A stretch of 64,000 nt of DNA from Thelephora terrestris (taxonomy: Eukaryota; Basidiomycota; Agaricomycetes; Thelephorales; Thelephoraceae), in NCBI GenBank assembly GCA_015956445.1, contig WIUZ02000002.1:1178001-1242000 (forward strand), read 5' to 3'. A program made the translations under genes and the position numbers. The notes under the pieces are model-generated. The model had not been told where the DNA came from, did no database searches, and was given only the letters and a program-made list of their open reading frames with translations. This document shows positions 1 to 11,874 of this stretch, piece by piece (the stretch's first letter is position 1; every line of letters starts with the position of its first letter).

Positions 1-1135
1 GACGACACCTTGGTGGGCCTGAGGGAACGTTGGCAATCCATCTTCGCTGCTAATGATGATCCAACCGACTTGCGTGCCAAGTTCAGAACGAGCTTAATCA
101 ATTTGGCCGTCAGCTACGCGCGGTTGGTAGCACTGTCGATTGGGATGAAACGACATGGAGGAAGCACAGAAGACCCGTTCATTATGCGGTGTTGGCATGC
201 GGCCCGCGCCGTTTGCTTCGTTGTGGTGAACGAGTTGAACTCCCCGGAAATGAGTGAGTGACGAAGCCTTTTGTGCCGTGCAACTACGCTCACGTAACCT
301 CCCAGGGATATTCCTGAGGCACGGGCCTGATTCTCAGAGCGTATTCGTGACTTTCGCATCCGCGTTTATAATAAGGGTGATTTCCACGATCGACTGTGGC
401 TAGAGCTCGTTGCTGATTGGCCCTATCAGCTGCTTCAACCCAAGTACATACCCTGGTTCACACGAGAACAGCGACAGGAGAGTTATGACTTGATTCAAAA
501 GGTCATAGATGCTCTCGGATCACCTGAGATAGCCGTAGATGACAGACACGGGCCCAAACTCTACTCGAGATTACTCACAGGTCTACTTGCTACCGTCAAT
601 CTTGATGCGCCGTATCCTGTGAAGAGGGGAACGAGCCACACGCGAAGGCCATCATCCAAGAACTCGTCGTTGTCGTCCAGCTCTCCAAGCAGGTCTTCGG
701 TTTCTCCCCTCATGCCGAACGCGATGCACCTTGAAGCCGACAGGATTTACCAGATTCAAGCAGATGAAGGACAAGGCTCGTCTGAACGTGGATCCACTGA
801 TGACTCTCCTTCATCTATGAAGGGGTTGAACGTGCAGGATTTCTTCGCCCCGCCATTACCATTTGATGGGGAGTTGTTGCACTCGGTGCAAAACTTGACC
901 AATTCGACAGAGTGGGAGGGCTTGGCGTTGCCTGGTATGTGCTGCCCCTGTGGGGTTGGTGTTACATAACCCTAATGCTGACTGTGCCTATCTAGGATGG
1001 AATTGGATGGATGGTTTGCAACCGTCTGGGGAGACGCAGAGTGGTATGGGGCCGTTCGGAAATTGCTCACCGCTCCCTGTGCCGGATGTATTTGCGGCCG
1101 TGGATTTTCCTGCCCCCGGTTTCCAAACGTATTGA
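1..1135 (+). CDS. Fungal-specific transcription factor, C-terminal part (5' cut by window edge)
   Basis: The reading frame is open from base 1 and runs through four exons: 1-253, 306-376, 430-934 and 996-1135, with introns of 52, 53 and 61 bases that all have GT..AG borders. The protein contains stretches I recognise from the fungal_trans (middle homology) domain of basidiomycete Zn2Cys6 regulators: a SYARLVALSIGM-like helix, a VFVTFASAF helix and the segment SPEIAVDDRHGPKLYSRLL. A Ser-rich linker follows, then a short tail ending DFPAPGFQTY before TGA. The DNA-binding zinc cluster would lie upstream of the window and is not seen. The expected role is a nuclear sequence-specific regulator; the target genes cannot be inferred. 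Frame continuity across all three introns argues for an intact gene. Confidence 0.82.
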
Positions 1136-1652
1136 AATCTGATCAACCGCTCTGCTGCGATCTCCTCGTGGTTTTTTGGATCTTACTGCGGGTGTGATGC
1201 ATTTTGAGTAATAAAAGGGATTTGCGCGTTTGAACGCTGGTAGGGGGGAGCGATGTATGATTTAGGGTTTGAGTATTTCTGTATATGTACGCCCATGATG
1301 TTATAGGATACTCTGAGGTTGGATTGTGTCACTCGGACTTTTGCTCGGTTCAATTCCTATGAATTTGGAGGCTGCTATGCTTTACTCTATCTCGAATTCT
1401 GCAGCCAATTCATCTTCACGGCCGTCACAAAGCGATGAATTCATCGTTATTACGTAATAGATCCAGCCTCAGTGGCTGTGTGTACTATTCCGAATTTCTT
1501 GGCGAGAACGCGTTCGGGTGAGCGCAGATCGCACACTCGGTCGCTTCCGTAAGACTCTGAACACAGCTTTTTACTCCTTTTAATCCATCCCAGTGCAATC
1601 GTCTTCCCCTCATTCACCCCCACTCACACTTGAACTTCCCTGCTATCCTGCC
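1136..1652. other. Intergenic region between transcription factor and C2-protein gene
   Basis: No coding signal or repeat is visible. The last 80 bases before the next ATG are pyrimidine-rich (ctccttttaatcc.. and ccccctcattcacc-like runs), as is common just upstream of basidiomycete start codons. A convincing TATA box was not found. Confidence 0.5.
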
Positions 1653-3387
1653 ATGAGCAAGGAAATCGGAATGTTGGCCGTCGTGGTCCTCAAAGCCAGG
1701 AACCTTCACGACCGCCACTCGTTCTATAAGCAAGACCCATACGCCAAAGTCACCTTGAACGGCAAGACTTACGAGACCCCGCCGGATGTTAAAGGCGGAC
1801 AACGCCCCGAATGGGACGCCGAGTTCAGGTTTCCTGTTTATGCCGCCAAGAGTGACTCTGCGAGGCAGATGGAGGTGACTTGTTGGAGGGCCGAACCGAG
1901 GCAACACGAGGAGATCGGAAAGGGTAAAGTCGACATCAGTGACACCCTTAAGAGCGGGGAGTTTGATGGTGAGTGTGAATCGTTTTTCGTTCTCAGTGCT
2001 CAGCGTGGCGGACCCGGAAGGCTGACGGCATGCACCTTCATTTCTTTACGCGACCTTGGCGTTTGAACGCGAAGATTGGGTGACGATAAACGACGTTTCG
2101 GGAACTTACAGGGGGGAGATTTACTTGGAAATGACTTTCTTTGCATCGGGGCCGCCACCGCTGGAACGGAGGCCGTCGAAGCTCCCGCCACAGGAGAGAT
2201 TGCAGCGTCTGAAGCAAAGCGCCGCCCCAGTCACCGCCGGCGGAAATTTGGCGGTTCCGGGAGGCGCCAATTTTCACCAATCGTCCCCGCCCAAGGACAA
2301 ACCCCTCCTGACTGTTCACGAGTTTGAGGCGCCTGGACCGTCGTTGCCTCCGACTTTACGTCCAGGTACAGATTTCGGTGTATCCAAAGGACATGGGCGT
2401 CGTTCTAGTGAATATACGTCGCCGGTCAGTTCCAGGCCACCCCCGTCTCTGGCTCCAGGTCGGCCTCCTGCCCACCGGAACGATTCCAATCCGTTTAGGA
2501 ACCCGGGACTACACGGTCGGACTCAGTCGGGTGGTGGATTTAGCTCATCGTACTCCCCCCCTCGTGAAAGCAACTTTCCTCCCAGTCTCTCGCATTCTCC
2601 ACCGAGGCAATCCCGACCCGAGTACAATTCTTATGTTTCTGAACCCGCACCGTCCAGTATCCCGGGATCTACATATTTCCCTTCTCCGTACGTCACGACT
2701 CCGCCAGAGCCAACGCCCTACAATGGGTTCACGAGCGGAGCCAGTTACAGTCCACCCCGGCACAGCGCACCTCTACACAACCCACCTCAGACACTCATCC
2801 CAGCGACCTCAACACACAATCACACTTTGAGCTTCCCATCAGTATCGCCACGACCTCCTTCCCCCCAATTCCACCCGCCACAGTCGACCTCGCCGTATTC
2901 TGTTCCGCAGTCGACTTATCTTTCATCTCAACCCGGATATCCACAGCCACAATCCACTTATCCACCACCGCCGCAACCGGGGTATCCCATGCAGGCACCG
3001 CCCCAATTTCCTTCACACCATCAGACGTTCCACGCCCAGCCTCAAGGTGCATACACCGCGTATGAGCATCTCTCCCCCCCACTAGGTTCAGCACAACGAT
3101 CGTTCTTTGTGAGGCAAGATTCTGTTGGGGAATTGCCTGATCCTTCCTTGTCGCAGAGGTATGCCTCACCATTGCCGCTTCCGAACGATGGGTTTTCAGC
3201 ACGGAGTCACTCCCCGTTCCCTGTGCCGACCGTGCCGCCTGTAGCACCCCCACCGCATCCCGTCCCGAGCCCGTTTAGCCCGAGCGCAGAATTCGAGAGG
3301 GAGTTGCAGAGGAAGAGGGAGCAGGAGGAGAGGGACGCGGATTATGCGAGACAGCTGGATTTCGAATTGAATTTGGGGGGTGCTTAA
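1653..3387 (+). CDS. C2-domain protein with proline-rich tail, Fic1/Inn1-like (cytokinesis)
   Basis: Two exons, 1653-1968 and 2075-3387, join in frame across a GTGAGT..AAG intron. I chose the ATG beginning MSKEIGMLAVVVLKARNL because this is the usual start of the family; an in-frame upstream ATG at 1593 adds only a low-complexity leader. Residues 1 to about 125 form a C2 domain (KARNLHDRHSFYKQDPYAKV, then VKGGQRPEWDAEFRF and YRGEIYLEMTF). The remaining 400 or so residues are rich in Pro, Ser, Tyr and Gln with many PxxP-type motifs, ending in a charged helix with YARQLDFELN. In yeasts, ingression proteins Fic1 and Inn1 combine C2 with PxxP motifs that recruit SH3 proteins to the division ring. 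By analogy this one would act at septa; the calcium-binding Asp set is not complete, so membrane binding may be calcium-independent. Confidence 0.85.
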
Positions 3388-3503
3388 TTGGACTGAGCCT
3401 GGGTGTGGGACATTCCTAATCGTTGTCGTTGTGGAACGGCTTTGAAAGGAAGTCGTGAAGATCTCATTGAGTGGGACCACATCTACTTACGTGCTGTACA
3501 TGG

Positions 3504-3793
3504 GCTACGAGTCTGTTAGCGTCTTATGACTGATTCTATGCGTACCTGATCTCATGCTTATATGTGTACTATATCCTCTCTTTGGGAATCGACTGTGATT
3601 CGGCACGCCCTTTTTCGAGGACACCACCACATGCTCACACTTCGGTCACCCCTTCTTCGCCCTCATTTTTTGTTTCCCACAGGAACCGGGTTTCCGATCC
3701 AGTTTTGTGGGACCCACCCGCCCACGCAGCTGTCTCAGATTCCGAAGGCCTGATAACCCTGCGGGGCTCTCGCCTGACGCTTCCTCTCTTTGC
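3504..3793. repeat. Dispersed repeat of about 290 bp, copy 1
   Basis: This segment, just after the C2-protein gene, is repeated at 8942-9213 in the same orientation with high similarity from gctacgagtctgttagcg to cttcctctctttgc. Shared blocks include gtcttatgactgattctatg, cttcttcgccctcattttttg and cacaggaaccgggtt. No terminal inverted repeats or target duplications were found, and neither copy has a convincing ORF. The family is unassigned; a SINE- or MITE-like origin is possible. Confidence 0.65.
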
Positions 3794-4283
3794 GTAACGC
3801 AAAGATTACTATGAACTGAGACCAGGCAATGTCGGTTGTTGATCTCCGCTCAGATGAGCGCTAGATCACTATAGATAGTTATCATCTTTTCGCCAATTCG
3901 GAGAGGGTGGGAGAACATCGATATCCGAAGCTCTAAACCAGCGTTATATTATCACAAATACAGATCTTGAATACAACATGATTGTGAGAGACCGAGAACA
4001 GTTACACGACAAACCCGACAGCAGAAACAAAAAAATTTACATCATTCACAGAAAAAAAAACAGTCCAAAGCACTGGCCGGCATGGCATAGCATGGTCCCA
4101 TAGACTCCCCGTCAAGGGGGGGAAGGAAGCTTGTAAAGCGGTGTAGATCATGAGGGTGGTGTCAGTGAAATTGAATCAATAACGTCTGGAAAAGCCTTCG
4201 AAGCCCGAAGCGTGAAGCGTGGCATATCTCTTCTAGTGGGGAAGTTATGTTCGTTGGTTGATGCTTCCCCTCAACGGGTAAAA
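3794..4283. other. Intergenic, no feature recognised
   Basis: AT-richer than its surroundings (for example 3945-4060, with several A-runs). It holds the 3' flank of the minus-strand gene that ends at 4284. No ORF, tRNA or repeat was recognised. Confidence 0.4.
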
Positions 4284-5891
4284 TTACACTCCCGAGGTGC
4301 CAGGATTCAGGCGGCAACTTTGACCATGGAGTGTCCCCGTATCGACGTGGGTCGGCGGATTTGAGGTATCATATGTAGGAGGTGGGAAGGCTGGGGTACC
4401 AGATTGCAGACCGGAACCTTGACCATGAAGTCTCTCCGTATCGACGTAGGTCGGCGGCGGTTTCGGGGCCTCATACGCAGGAGGTGGGCAGGTCGTCAAT
4501 TCGGTGGGATTCTACAGAAAAAGTGAATCAGGGGATACAGAGGGTAAGTCGCCCCACAAAAGACGAACCGGCTCAAGGTTAGGCGATGTTTGTTGTTCCC
4601 GTATATGCTCCAGAGTTTCTTGACGGCGGGGTAGTTTGCGTCTCCCACCCCGCTTCGTTTTTTTTCAAAAACAAAGGATGATTGGAAAAGAAAAAAATCC
4701 GATGAGGAACAGAATTACTACGAATAATAGAGAACCAACGGATAACCCGTTACCAAGGGATCAGCATCTCGTAGAATGATCGAACTCACACAAGGCCGTG
4801 TATAAAGCTTTTCTCCCTTTACTGAGACCGCCAGTTTGTTTAGGTGTCGCTTCTGGGTCCCCTATTCCACAATCTAGTCAACGGAGCCTGACTAGAAGCA
4901 GGCACGAAGATACGGGGCTTACTGCCGATAGCCTCAGCCACAGTAGCATTGTAATCCTGGTCTGGGAGCGTCTTGAGGGCCGAGAAGAAACCAGGTGAGA
5001 CTGTGTGGCTCGGTCGACAGCTAGAGGATGGACACACGACGTACCGTGATATTGTAGAATGCCCATCGCGGTATCGCGGTCCCATTTGGAATGTCAAAGG
5101 GATACCTTTAGAAAGATTCCGTTAGCTTCCGCGCAGAGGCCCACCGGTAAAAGTGCATTAGTGAGGCTTACTGCGCCACGTGAGTGGTGTTACACTCGTG
5201 GGCCCACTCAATCCACCTGCATGGGCACAAGAAAAGATCGTCAGTGCACACAGAAGCGAACGCGCAATACGTCAAGACGAACGAATAGGATTGACCGCCC
5301 TGACACGTCATGCACGCCATAATAAGACTGGGTAAATGTGGTCCTAAAAGTGCGCCCAAGATTCGGTCAACCGATTGCATTGTAGCCACCAGTAGCAACG
5401 GGTGGCGCACCTGTAAGTGACCGTATCGCATTCACATTTGAGACCATCCAAGCGCCCTACCTGTGGTGGGGTATAGAACGATCCGTTCAGTGACTGTGGA
5501 CCATTTGTATCTGGAGGAAACGAAAAAAAACGACGCAAAATCAGAAGGGGGAAGGCTTCGGCGATCGACCCGTGTGTATACATACTACGCACCGGATCCA
5601 TTGCGACACGCGGCCTGCAGTATAGAAGCAACATGGCAGGGATCTTGCCCAAGCGAATTCTGATTCTACAAAACACGCACATGCCGTTCACACATAAGTA
5701 TCCATGAGGGTGAAAAAGCACCCCGCATAACTAAATTGGAAGTGAGCCACTGAGGAGAACATACCCAATTCCAACCCGTATTACACGAGGCCGCTACGGA
5801 TGGCGACTGGGCCCACGCTCCGGGTGAAAGAGGATAGACCGCAGATAGCGCAAAAAAACAGTGCCGCCGCCCAGAGTCGTTTCGATTCCAT
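4284..5891 (-). pseudogene. Cysteine-rich single-pass membrane protein, decaying paralogue of the 57-64 kb family
   Basis: On the minus strand the exons reproduce, in order, every block of the tandem family at 57-64 kb: AWAQ..CNTGWNW, then QNSLGQDPCHVASIL, FYTPPQ.., CECDTVTY, MACMTCQGGQSYS, WIEWAHECNTT, YPFDIPNGTAIPRWAFYNIT, a membrane segment GLSVGSLLFVVILFLIGFF, and a cytoplasmic tail with a twice-repeated PPP(A/T)Y..PP.Y/HVDT unit. Splice borders agree with the paralogues. Two lesions are visible: a T7 run in the signal-peptide exon (near 5852-5858) puts the ATG at 5891 out of frame with AWAQ, and an in-frame TGA (4677-4675) follows the membrane segment. Either the gene is decaying or these are assembly errors. 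Family function is unknown; the ectodomain is expected outside the cell. Confidence 0.7.
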
Positions 5892-6192
5892 GACTGAGGG
5901 TCGTTGGAGAAAGGGTGGGAGCATGAACGGTGGGCATGTAAAGCGCTCAAGCACTCTTTATATCTTTCAGCTCGAGCGGAAATGCAGTGCGATTTCAGGG
6001 AAACCGTGAGCCCTCGCAGCGGTCTGCTGCTGTGCGGCTTTGTGTTATCGTCCCCTTCTAGATCACGTCGGATTCCCACATCTCAGTGAATTTGAGGCTG
6101 AATGCCCTGTAAGTCTGTGACGACCAACTTGTCACAGCGTCATAGAGTCCCTGGAGTCCATTGCCAAGTGCCACCGATCGGATTCCATTTAG

Positions 6193-8418
6193 CAACCCCT
6201 TCAACATGATCTTCTACGGCTGCACGCCGAAGTCATCAACACCATCCACGGTCTCATCTGTGCCTCGATGCAGCGGGCTCCTCCTGCGAAGCTCAACCGT
6301 GTGTTTGTGTCGAAGGACCCCAAGGCAGAGCCTGCCACTACGCCCCAGGAAGCGATGGACCCTCGGCAGCAGGCCCACATAAACGAGCTCACTGAGGAGC
6401 TACGCACCGCGGGGCCGTGCAAAAAACTCCGCGATGAACTTTCACAACCAAAAACTCACGGAGGCTCAAGCTTGGAAGACCGGGACAGAACTCACGAGGG
6501 TATCGTATCAGGCTTCTCAGGCGCGACTGTCGCTGTTATTGGATATGGAGAGGAGGAATGTGCTTTCTGGAGAGGATGCGGTGAGGCGTGAGAAGGTGGC
6601 GAAGACCCAGAGGGACTATCGCCTGGCCTTGTTCCAGCAGAAGCTTAGGGTTATTGACCTGCAGGAGACGTTGGAGGCGGAGCGGGAGGAGCGGGAGAGG
6701 GGTGACCAGGAGTACAAGGAGTTACGGGAGAAGCATGCAGAAGTGATTGAGAAGTATGGGAAGCTGAAAGGCAAGTACTCGACTCTGCTGGCCAAGAGTG
6801 CAGAGGTGTACCGCGAATTGGAGCGGTCGGGGACAAAGAGGGGTGAAGTAGAGGTGCGTGCTCGATGGTGGCCACCCGTATCTGAACTGATTACCACGTT
6901 TCAAAAAGGATGACGTCTCGCGTCTTGAAGAGGAGGTTAAAAACCTCAAAGCGGCCGCGGACACTCTGAAATCTTCCCTTAAACGGGAGACTTTACGATT
7001 CGAAGGAATCAAGAACGAGAAGGACGAGCTCGAGAATGCCAGCGCTGAACTCAAGCGGAGTAACGCGGACCTGAAACGTCAGGTGGACAAGTGGCAAAGT
7101 CTGGAGAACAAGGAGGGTACGGAAACCGAGAAGCTGAGGAAAGAGCGGATCGCTTTAGAAGTCAAGCTTCGAGAACTGGAAGCTCGACTCTCTGAGAAGG
7201 AGCAGAATCTGGCAGAGGAGGTCGAGGTCAAGGAAGCGAAGATTGGGAAGTTTCGCGCCCGCCTTCAGGACTACGTTGTACGCTCCGGTTTTCGTCCCTA
7301 CCCTGCACTTATTTCTCAAACTCAGCGTATTTTTTTCTACTAGATTGCCGACAAGGAATCTCGGGAGTTCATCGCGCAACTGGAGGGGACGTGTGAGGGG
7401 CTCAGACAAACGGTCGCCACACTCAGGGAGCAGAACGTCAAGCTCAAAGCTGAGATCTCTACGGCAGAACAAGAGATAAAGATCTTCAACACGGTCGAAC
7501 GAAAGCACCGCGTGAGTCTTCCCCTGGTCCATGACGTGAGGATCTGACTAGTAGTTCAGAGCAAACCCGTTACGACACCGGACATGGATCTAACCGCCGA
7601 GGAAGAAGAACCACCTCGTCCACCATCGCCCAAGCCGAAAGCGGCCAAGAAAACCAAGTCTGACGTTGAGGGAGGACCCTCGAAGCCACCCCGATCAAAG
7701 AAGACGGCCCTTCCGCCGGAACCTGAGACCGAATCCGAAGAGGTCCATGAAGCCCCAAGGCCGAAGTCAAGACCAAAACCCGTCAAGAAACTGCCTTCAA
7801 CGGGCGTTAGTGAACCCTCTGAAGATGGCCTTAAACGCGGTCGAGGGAAGAAACAGGCTGAAGAGGATATGGAGAAGCCTAGGCCCAAGCCCAAGCCAAA
7901 GAAGAAGGCTCAAGCTCGTGAAGTGACTGAAGATAGCGATGTAGGGATCGAACCAGGACCCAGCAAGCCTAGGGGCAGGGGGAAGGCCAAGTCCACAGCC
8001 CCTCAAGAGTCGGTATCCGTTGCACCCAAGAAACGCGGAAGACCAAAGATCGCCACGGATGAAGAGGATCAACCACCGAAGAAGAAATCCGCAACGAAGA
8101 AGGCGGCGGGCCGACAAAGTGGGACGTCTCAACAAAGGGACGAGGAAGATGACGCAGAAGAAGAAGCTAAAGTCAAGAAGAAGAGAAAGCTGAGGATATT
8201 TGGTTCATCTCAACCCACGACGTTCGTGTGGAAGATCGACACCGATAAAGTACGTGGTGACCGTTCCCCGTTTCGTTTTCCGCATCGAGCTGATTGGAAT
8301 TTAGGTGGCTAACGGGTTGGATATTCCGACCGAGTTGAGCCCTATGAAGGAGGGTGAACCCTGCGCGGTTCCCAGGTCGATATTTTCCACAAGGACTAGT
8401 TCTTCGTTTGTGAGGTGA
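6193..8418 (+). CDS. Coiled-coil protein with Lys-rich AT-hook tail (5' end unresolved)
   Basis: Exons from about 6193: to 6853, 6909-7274, 7344-7511, 7560-8249 and 8305-8418, with four short GT..AG introns. Residues from about 80 to 380 are heptad-like coiled coil rich in E, K, R and L (QETLEAEREERERG, RLEEEVKNLKAAADTLK and similar). The tail is very rich in Lys, Pro and Arg and contains the AT-hook-like core KKRGRPK, ending in a conserved block TTFVWKIDTDK|VANGLDIPTELSPMKEG. A nuclear DNA- or chromatin-associated role is inferred from the AT hook only. Frame changes by one base near the A5 run at about 6449-6453. Upstream exons exist but I could not place the start. Three degraded copies of the 3' half lie at 9320, 12468 and 33546. 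I do not recognise a named family. Confidence 0.7.
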
Positions 8419-8941
8419 CACCTTTGGTTTTTGGATCTGGACGAAGAATGTCAGATGCTTCTGGTATAACCGGGTATAACACATTTTCCTAGTTTTATGA
8501 TGCTGTCTTGTTTATACTGGCTATAGGTAACCACATAGTATATGCTTGTATACCACTATTTTAAAGACTCGCGGACTCGTGGAGTTCTCACCCGCACTAT
8601 TTGCCTGGATGCTGTTTCAGACCTCACGACAAATTGAACGCAAGATTTGTTCCACAGGTGAGAGCACCGCACCGGGTTGTGAACATCAACTAATCAACGT
8701 TGTCAAGGTACGTATCCTCGAATCTGATACCTAGTACAACACCAACGGGCTGGTATCAGATACGAATAGGTATTTCTACGGTGGAAAACCGATGATTCAT
8801 CACACATTCTACGCAACTCGTTCTTCTGCCCTGCACTTGTTTTGGCATCACTTCGTGACTTTCCCCACACAACAAGCAACCACCTGATTTTTACCTCAAT
8901 TTGGAATTGTCTTCACCCATGGCTCTCAGATCTCAGTTTGC

Positions 8942-9213
8942 GCCACGAGTCTATGAGCGTCTTATGACTGATTCTATGTGTACCTGATTTCATGCTTATA
9001 TATCCTCTCTTTTCGAATCGATTGTGATTCGGCACGCCCTCTTTCGAGAAAATTACCACATGCTCACGCTTCGGTCGCCCCTTCTTCGCCCTCATTTTTT
9101 GTTTCCCACAGGAACCGGGTTGAGTCCGATACAGTTTCGTTGGACCCACCCGCCCACATTCCGAAGGCCTGATAGCCCTGCGGGGGCTCTCGCCCGACAC
9201 TTCCTCTCTTTGC
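8942..9213. repeat. Dispersed repeat of about 290 bp, copy 2
   Basis: Second copy of the repeat at 3504-3793, same orientation. It shares the blocks gattcggcacgccctctttc, cccttcttcgccctcatttt and ttccgaaggcctgatagccc. It lies downstream of the coiled-coil gene, as the first lies downstream of the C2 gene. Confidence 0.65.
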
Positions 9214-9319
9214 TTTCGTACCTCCGTAACTAATGAGACCTCAAATACATCCATGTCAACCTCGATTGAGCGTCCGGTGCTGACCAAGTACATGGTGATT
9301 CTCATCTTGTTTTCTCCGC

Positions 9320-9500
9320 AGGATTGATGCAACCGAGGTGACCAATAGGTTGGACACCCCAACCGGATGAAGGACGGTAAACTCTGCGCGATTCCCTGGT
9401 CAACTCTAGAGCTTTTTTATGCTGGCAGTCACGATTTCCGCTTGTATACTACTTTGCTCAAATCTCTGGGCTAAAAGAGTTCCTGCGGGCACCGGGGGAA
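9320..9500 (+). pseudogene. Highly decayed 3' end of the coiled-coil AT-hook gene
   Basis: The segment ggtgaccaataggttggaca..ggtaaactctgcgcgattcc matches, with many changes, the last exon at 8305-8400 (ggtggctaacgggttggata..), and the following cgcttgtatactactttgct..aaaagagttcctgcgggcac matches its 3' flank at 8545-8600. No coding capacity remains. It is the most degraded of four copies. Confidence 0.55.
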
Positions 9501-10090
9501 GAGTGCGATTACCCCTGGAGCAAATCTTGCATTCATCGTGTGCATGAGGTTTGAAACAGCTTTCGCGCGGATAATGCGATCAGAAAAACCTTGAATCAAC
9601 AACGGGGACAGTTCCCGTATCTTTGCTAACTACAGATGCCGAGGGGAGCGCCCTTGGCCGGGGTCGGGTCTACTTATTCAAGTTTCCGCAACTCCGCCTT
9701 CGGCGACTGCCACTCAGGTCCTCCAGAAAACCGACACAAGGATTCAAATATTCATGCCTCATGCGCTGCTCATGTAGAATCAGTGAATTTTCTGGGGTCT
9801 GTCGGCGAAGCTCAGATTTCTCAGGTTTTGCCGCATCCGGTTAGTCCTTAAGCAAAGGGCGACTTTCCGGTGGTCGTTCACTGTACAAAATTTCGCTAAG
9901 TACGCGAGTTTTTCCAATTGCTGGACGTTCACCCAACCGTTAGCAAACAAAAGTCAAAATACACCAACAACCCCAGATTTTTACAAACTTTATCCGCACG
10001 GTGATGGATAAATAAGGTGCCCACTGGAGGGCTTTACTTGCCTCGAACCGGAAGGAACTCTGCGGCTGACTCCGCGCTTGGAGTAAAGTT
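9501..10090. other. Intergenic region upstream of the kinase
   Basis: No gene. It holds a sequence ggtgcccactggagggcttt (10016) preceded by ataaataa (10009). This resembles the kinase promoter gtgaccacttgagggctcc (10292) preceded by tatatatag, so the proximal promoter may be duplicated with the minisatellite between the copies. Confidence 0.4.
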
Positions 10091-10192
10091 CGCAACTCCG
10101 CGCCTACAGCCTTCGCAACTCCGCGCTTACAGCCTTCGCACCTCCGCGCTTACAGTCTTCGCACCTCCGTGCTTACAGTCGCAACTCCGCCC
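10091..10192. repeat. 23-bp minisatellite in the kinase promoter
   Basis: About 4.5 direct copies of a 23-base unit (cgcaactccgcgcttacagc + ctt) with single-base variants such as cgcacctccg. The array ends about 150 bases before the kinase start codon. A related single unit (gcaactccgccttcggcg) occurs at 9690. Confidence 0.85.
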
Positions 10193-10279
10193 TTGGACCG
10201 GTCAGTGCTTGATGAAAGCCAACCCAACTTGCGCTTGCGGTCTCCGGAACCCCGCCGCAGAAGAAGACATAGCGATTCA

Positions 10280-10288
10280 CGTATATAT
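10280..10288 (+). promoter_or_regulatory. Probable TATA box of the kinase gene
   Basis: TATATATAG lies about 52 bases before the ATG at 10340, a normal spacing for a fungal core promoter with a short leader. Confidence 0.5.
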
Positions 10289-10339
10289 AGAGTGACCACT
10301 TGAGGGCTCCACCCGCAACCCCCTTGGCTCGCAAGAAAC

Positions 10340-11874
10340 ATGTCCTGCGAAGCAGATCGCTCCTGTACATCTCCTCTCCTTCCCCCCCATCAGGCCGATA
10401 ACTGGCTGATTGATCCATCCGACATCGAGTTCTGGACGAACGCCCAGTCTTTGGACTTTAATTCGAGCGAATATCTCTCAAAAGTTCAATCCCTGCTAAA
10501 CTCTCCGTCCAACGTCGCTCTCGCCCGGAGCTTCCATGGGAGGAAAGCCCAATTGGTCATTGATTTTCTTCACCAAGTGAGTTCTCCAAGTCATCTCAAC
10601 CATGCCCAGACAGATTCAAGTTGTGGCGCGAAACTCAGGCGCTTGCGAGGACACGTCTCGACGACGACCTTTGGCGGCAGAGCTTGCGACTCATTCGCAA
10701 GTTATCTAAAACACAGGGAATCCTACCCACGCCGTATATCCTTCAGAGGGAGGACATACACGTTGGGGAGATTCGCTTCGAAGGGGGATTCGGGATCGTG
10801 AGCGATGGAGAATACCAGGGGAACAACGTGGCCATCAAACTCATCAAGGTGGACGAGAGGGTCCACGACAAGGCTTTCAAGGTACCGTATCTTTGGCTAA
10901 CATTGCCGACCGCCGTCGTATAACTTTCTTCCAGCGGCTTTGTCGGGAGGTAATTGTTTGGAAACACTTATCACACCCAAACATCCTGCCTTTGCTCGGG
11001 GTCTCCATCTCTATCAACCCGCATAGCTTCCGGATTCTCACCGAATGGATGCCAAACGGTAATGTTTCGAGATACACTGAGGTCAATCCTACGGCCAACC
11101 GCTTACAACTGGTGAGGCCGATGAAAACTTCTCCATACTCCCTCTCTTCTTACTCAAGAACGTTCAGCTTTCCGAGGTCATGTCTGCCATGACCTACCTC
11201 CATGACCTCAAGGTTGTTCATGGTGATCTCAAGGCTGTATGTCCAACACCATCAAGGCTGCTTTCCCTTACTAACAAGTGAAGCAGGCGAATGTCCTCGT
11301 TGATCAAATGGGTGCCGCTCTTATCGCAGATTTCGGTCGTTTGACCATGGACAATCTTAGCGCTTTCCTTTCCGAATCCATTGATTCTTCCGGGGGGACG
11401 TACCGTTGGATGAGCCCAGAGCTGCTGCACTCAAAAATGTACGGCACGAAATGTCTTTTGACTCGCGAGTCTGACTGTTATGCCCTCGGGATGGTGATTT
11501 ACGAGGTAAGTTAGATGCATTCGTCGCAACGGTCCTCCGCTTACCCGCCCCAGGTTCTGACCGGTCTCAAACCATTTCATGGTATGCATGGACTCACGTT
11601 CATCATGTCTGTACTGGATCGAGGGGTTCATCCAGATAAGCCCCTCGATGCTGAAGCCTGGGGATTCTCTGACGCTCTTTGGGAACTGGTGATGTTATGT
11701 TGGAGCCACACGAGTTCAAGTAGACCGACCGCGCGGGAGCTACTCGACTACTTTTCCCGCGCGTCTCCCGATTGGGTTTCCCCTGCAGAGTACCCTGTCC
11801 CTGTGACCGAAGTATCCAGCACCGATTCGGGATCGGGTTGGTCCGGCTCTTTGCAGGGAGAGTTTGACGAGTGA
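10340..11874 (+). CDS. TKL-type protein kinase
   Basis: Six exons: 10340-10576, 10621-10881, 10935-11111, 11168-11236, 11287-11505 and 11554-11874, all with GT..AG introns and matching phases. The first 130 or so residues have no recognised domain. The kinase domain then shows a glycine loop (EGGFGIV), the ATP lysine in VAIKLIK, a catalytic loop VVHGDLKAANVL (HGD instead of HRD, usual in mushroom TKL kinases), the metal-binding DFG, an activation-segment end GTYRWMSPEL, and a final Arg in SSRPTARELL. All catalytic residues are present, so activity is expected. The architecture fits the TKL kinases expanded in Agaricomycetes; the substrate is unknown. A decayed copy lies at 45727-46190. Confidence 0.9.

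Noticed and set aside
10091-10192. CRISPR-like array
   Set aside because: Units are directly adjacent with no spacers, and the host is a eukaryote; it is a minisatellite.
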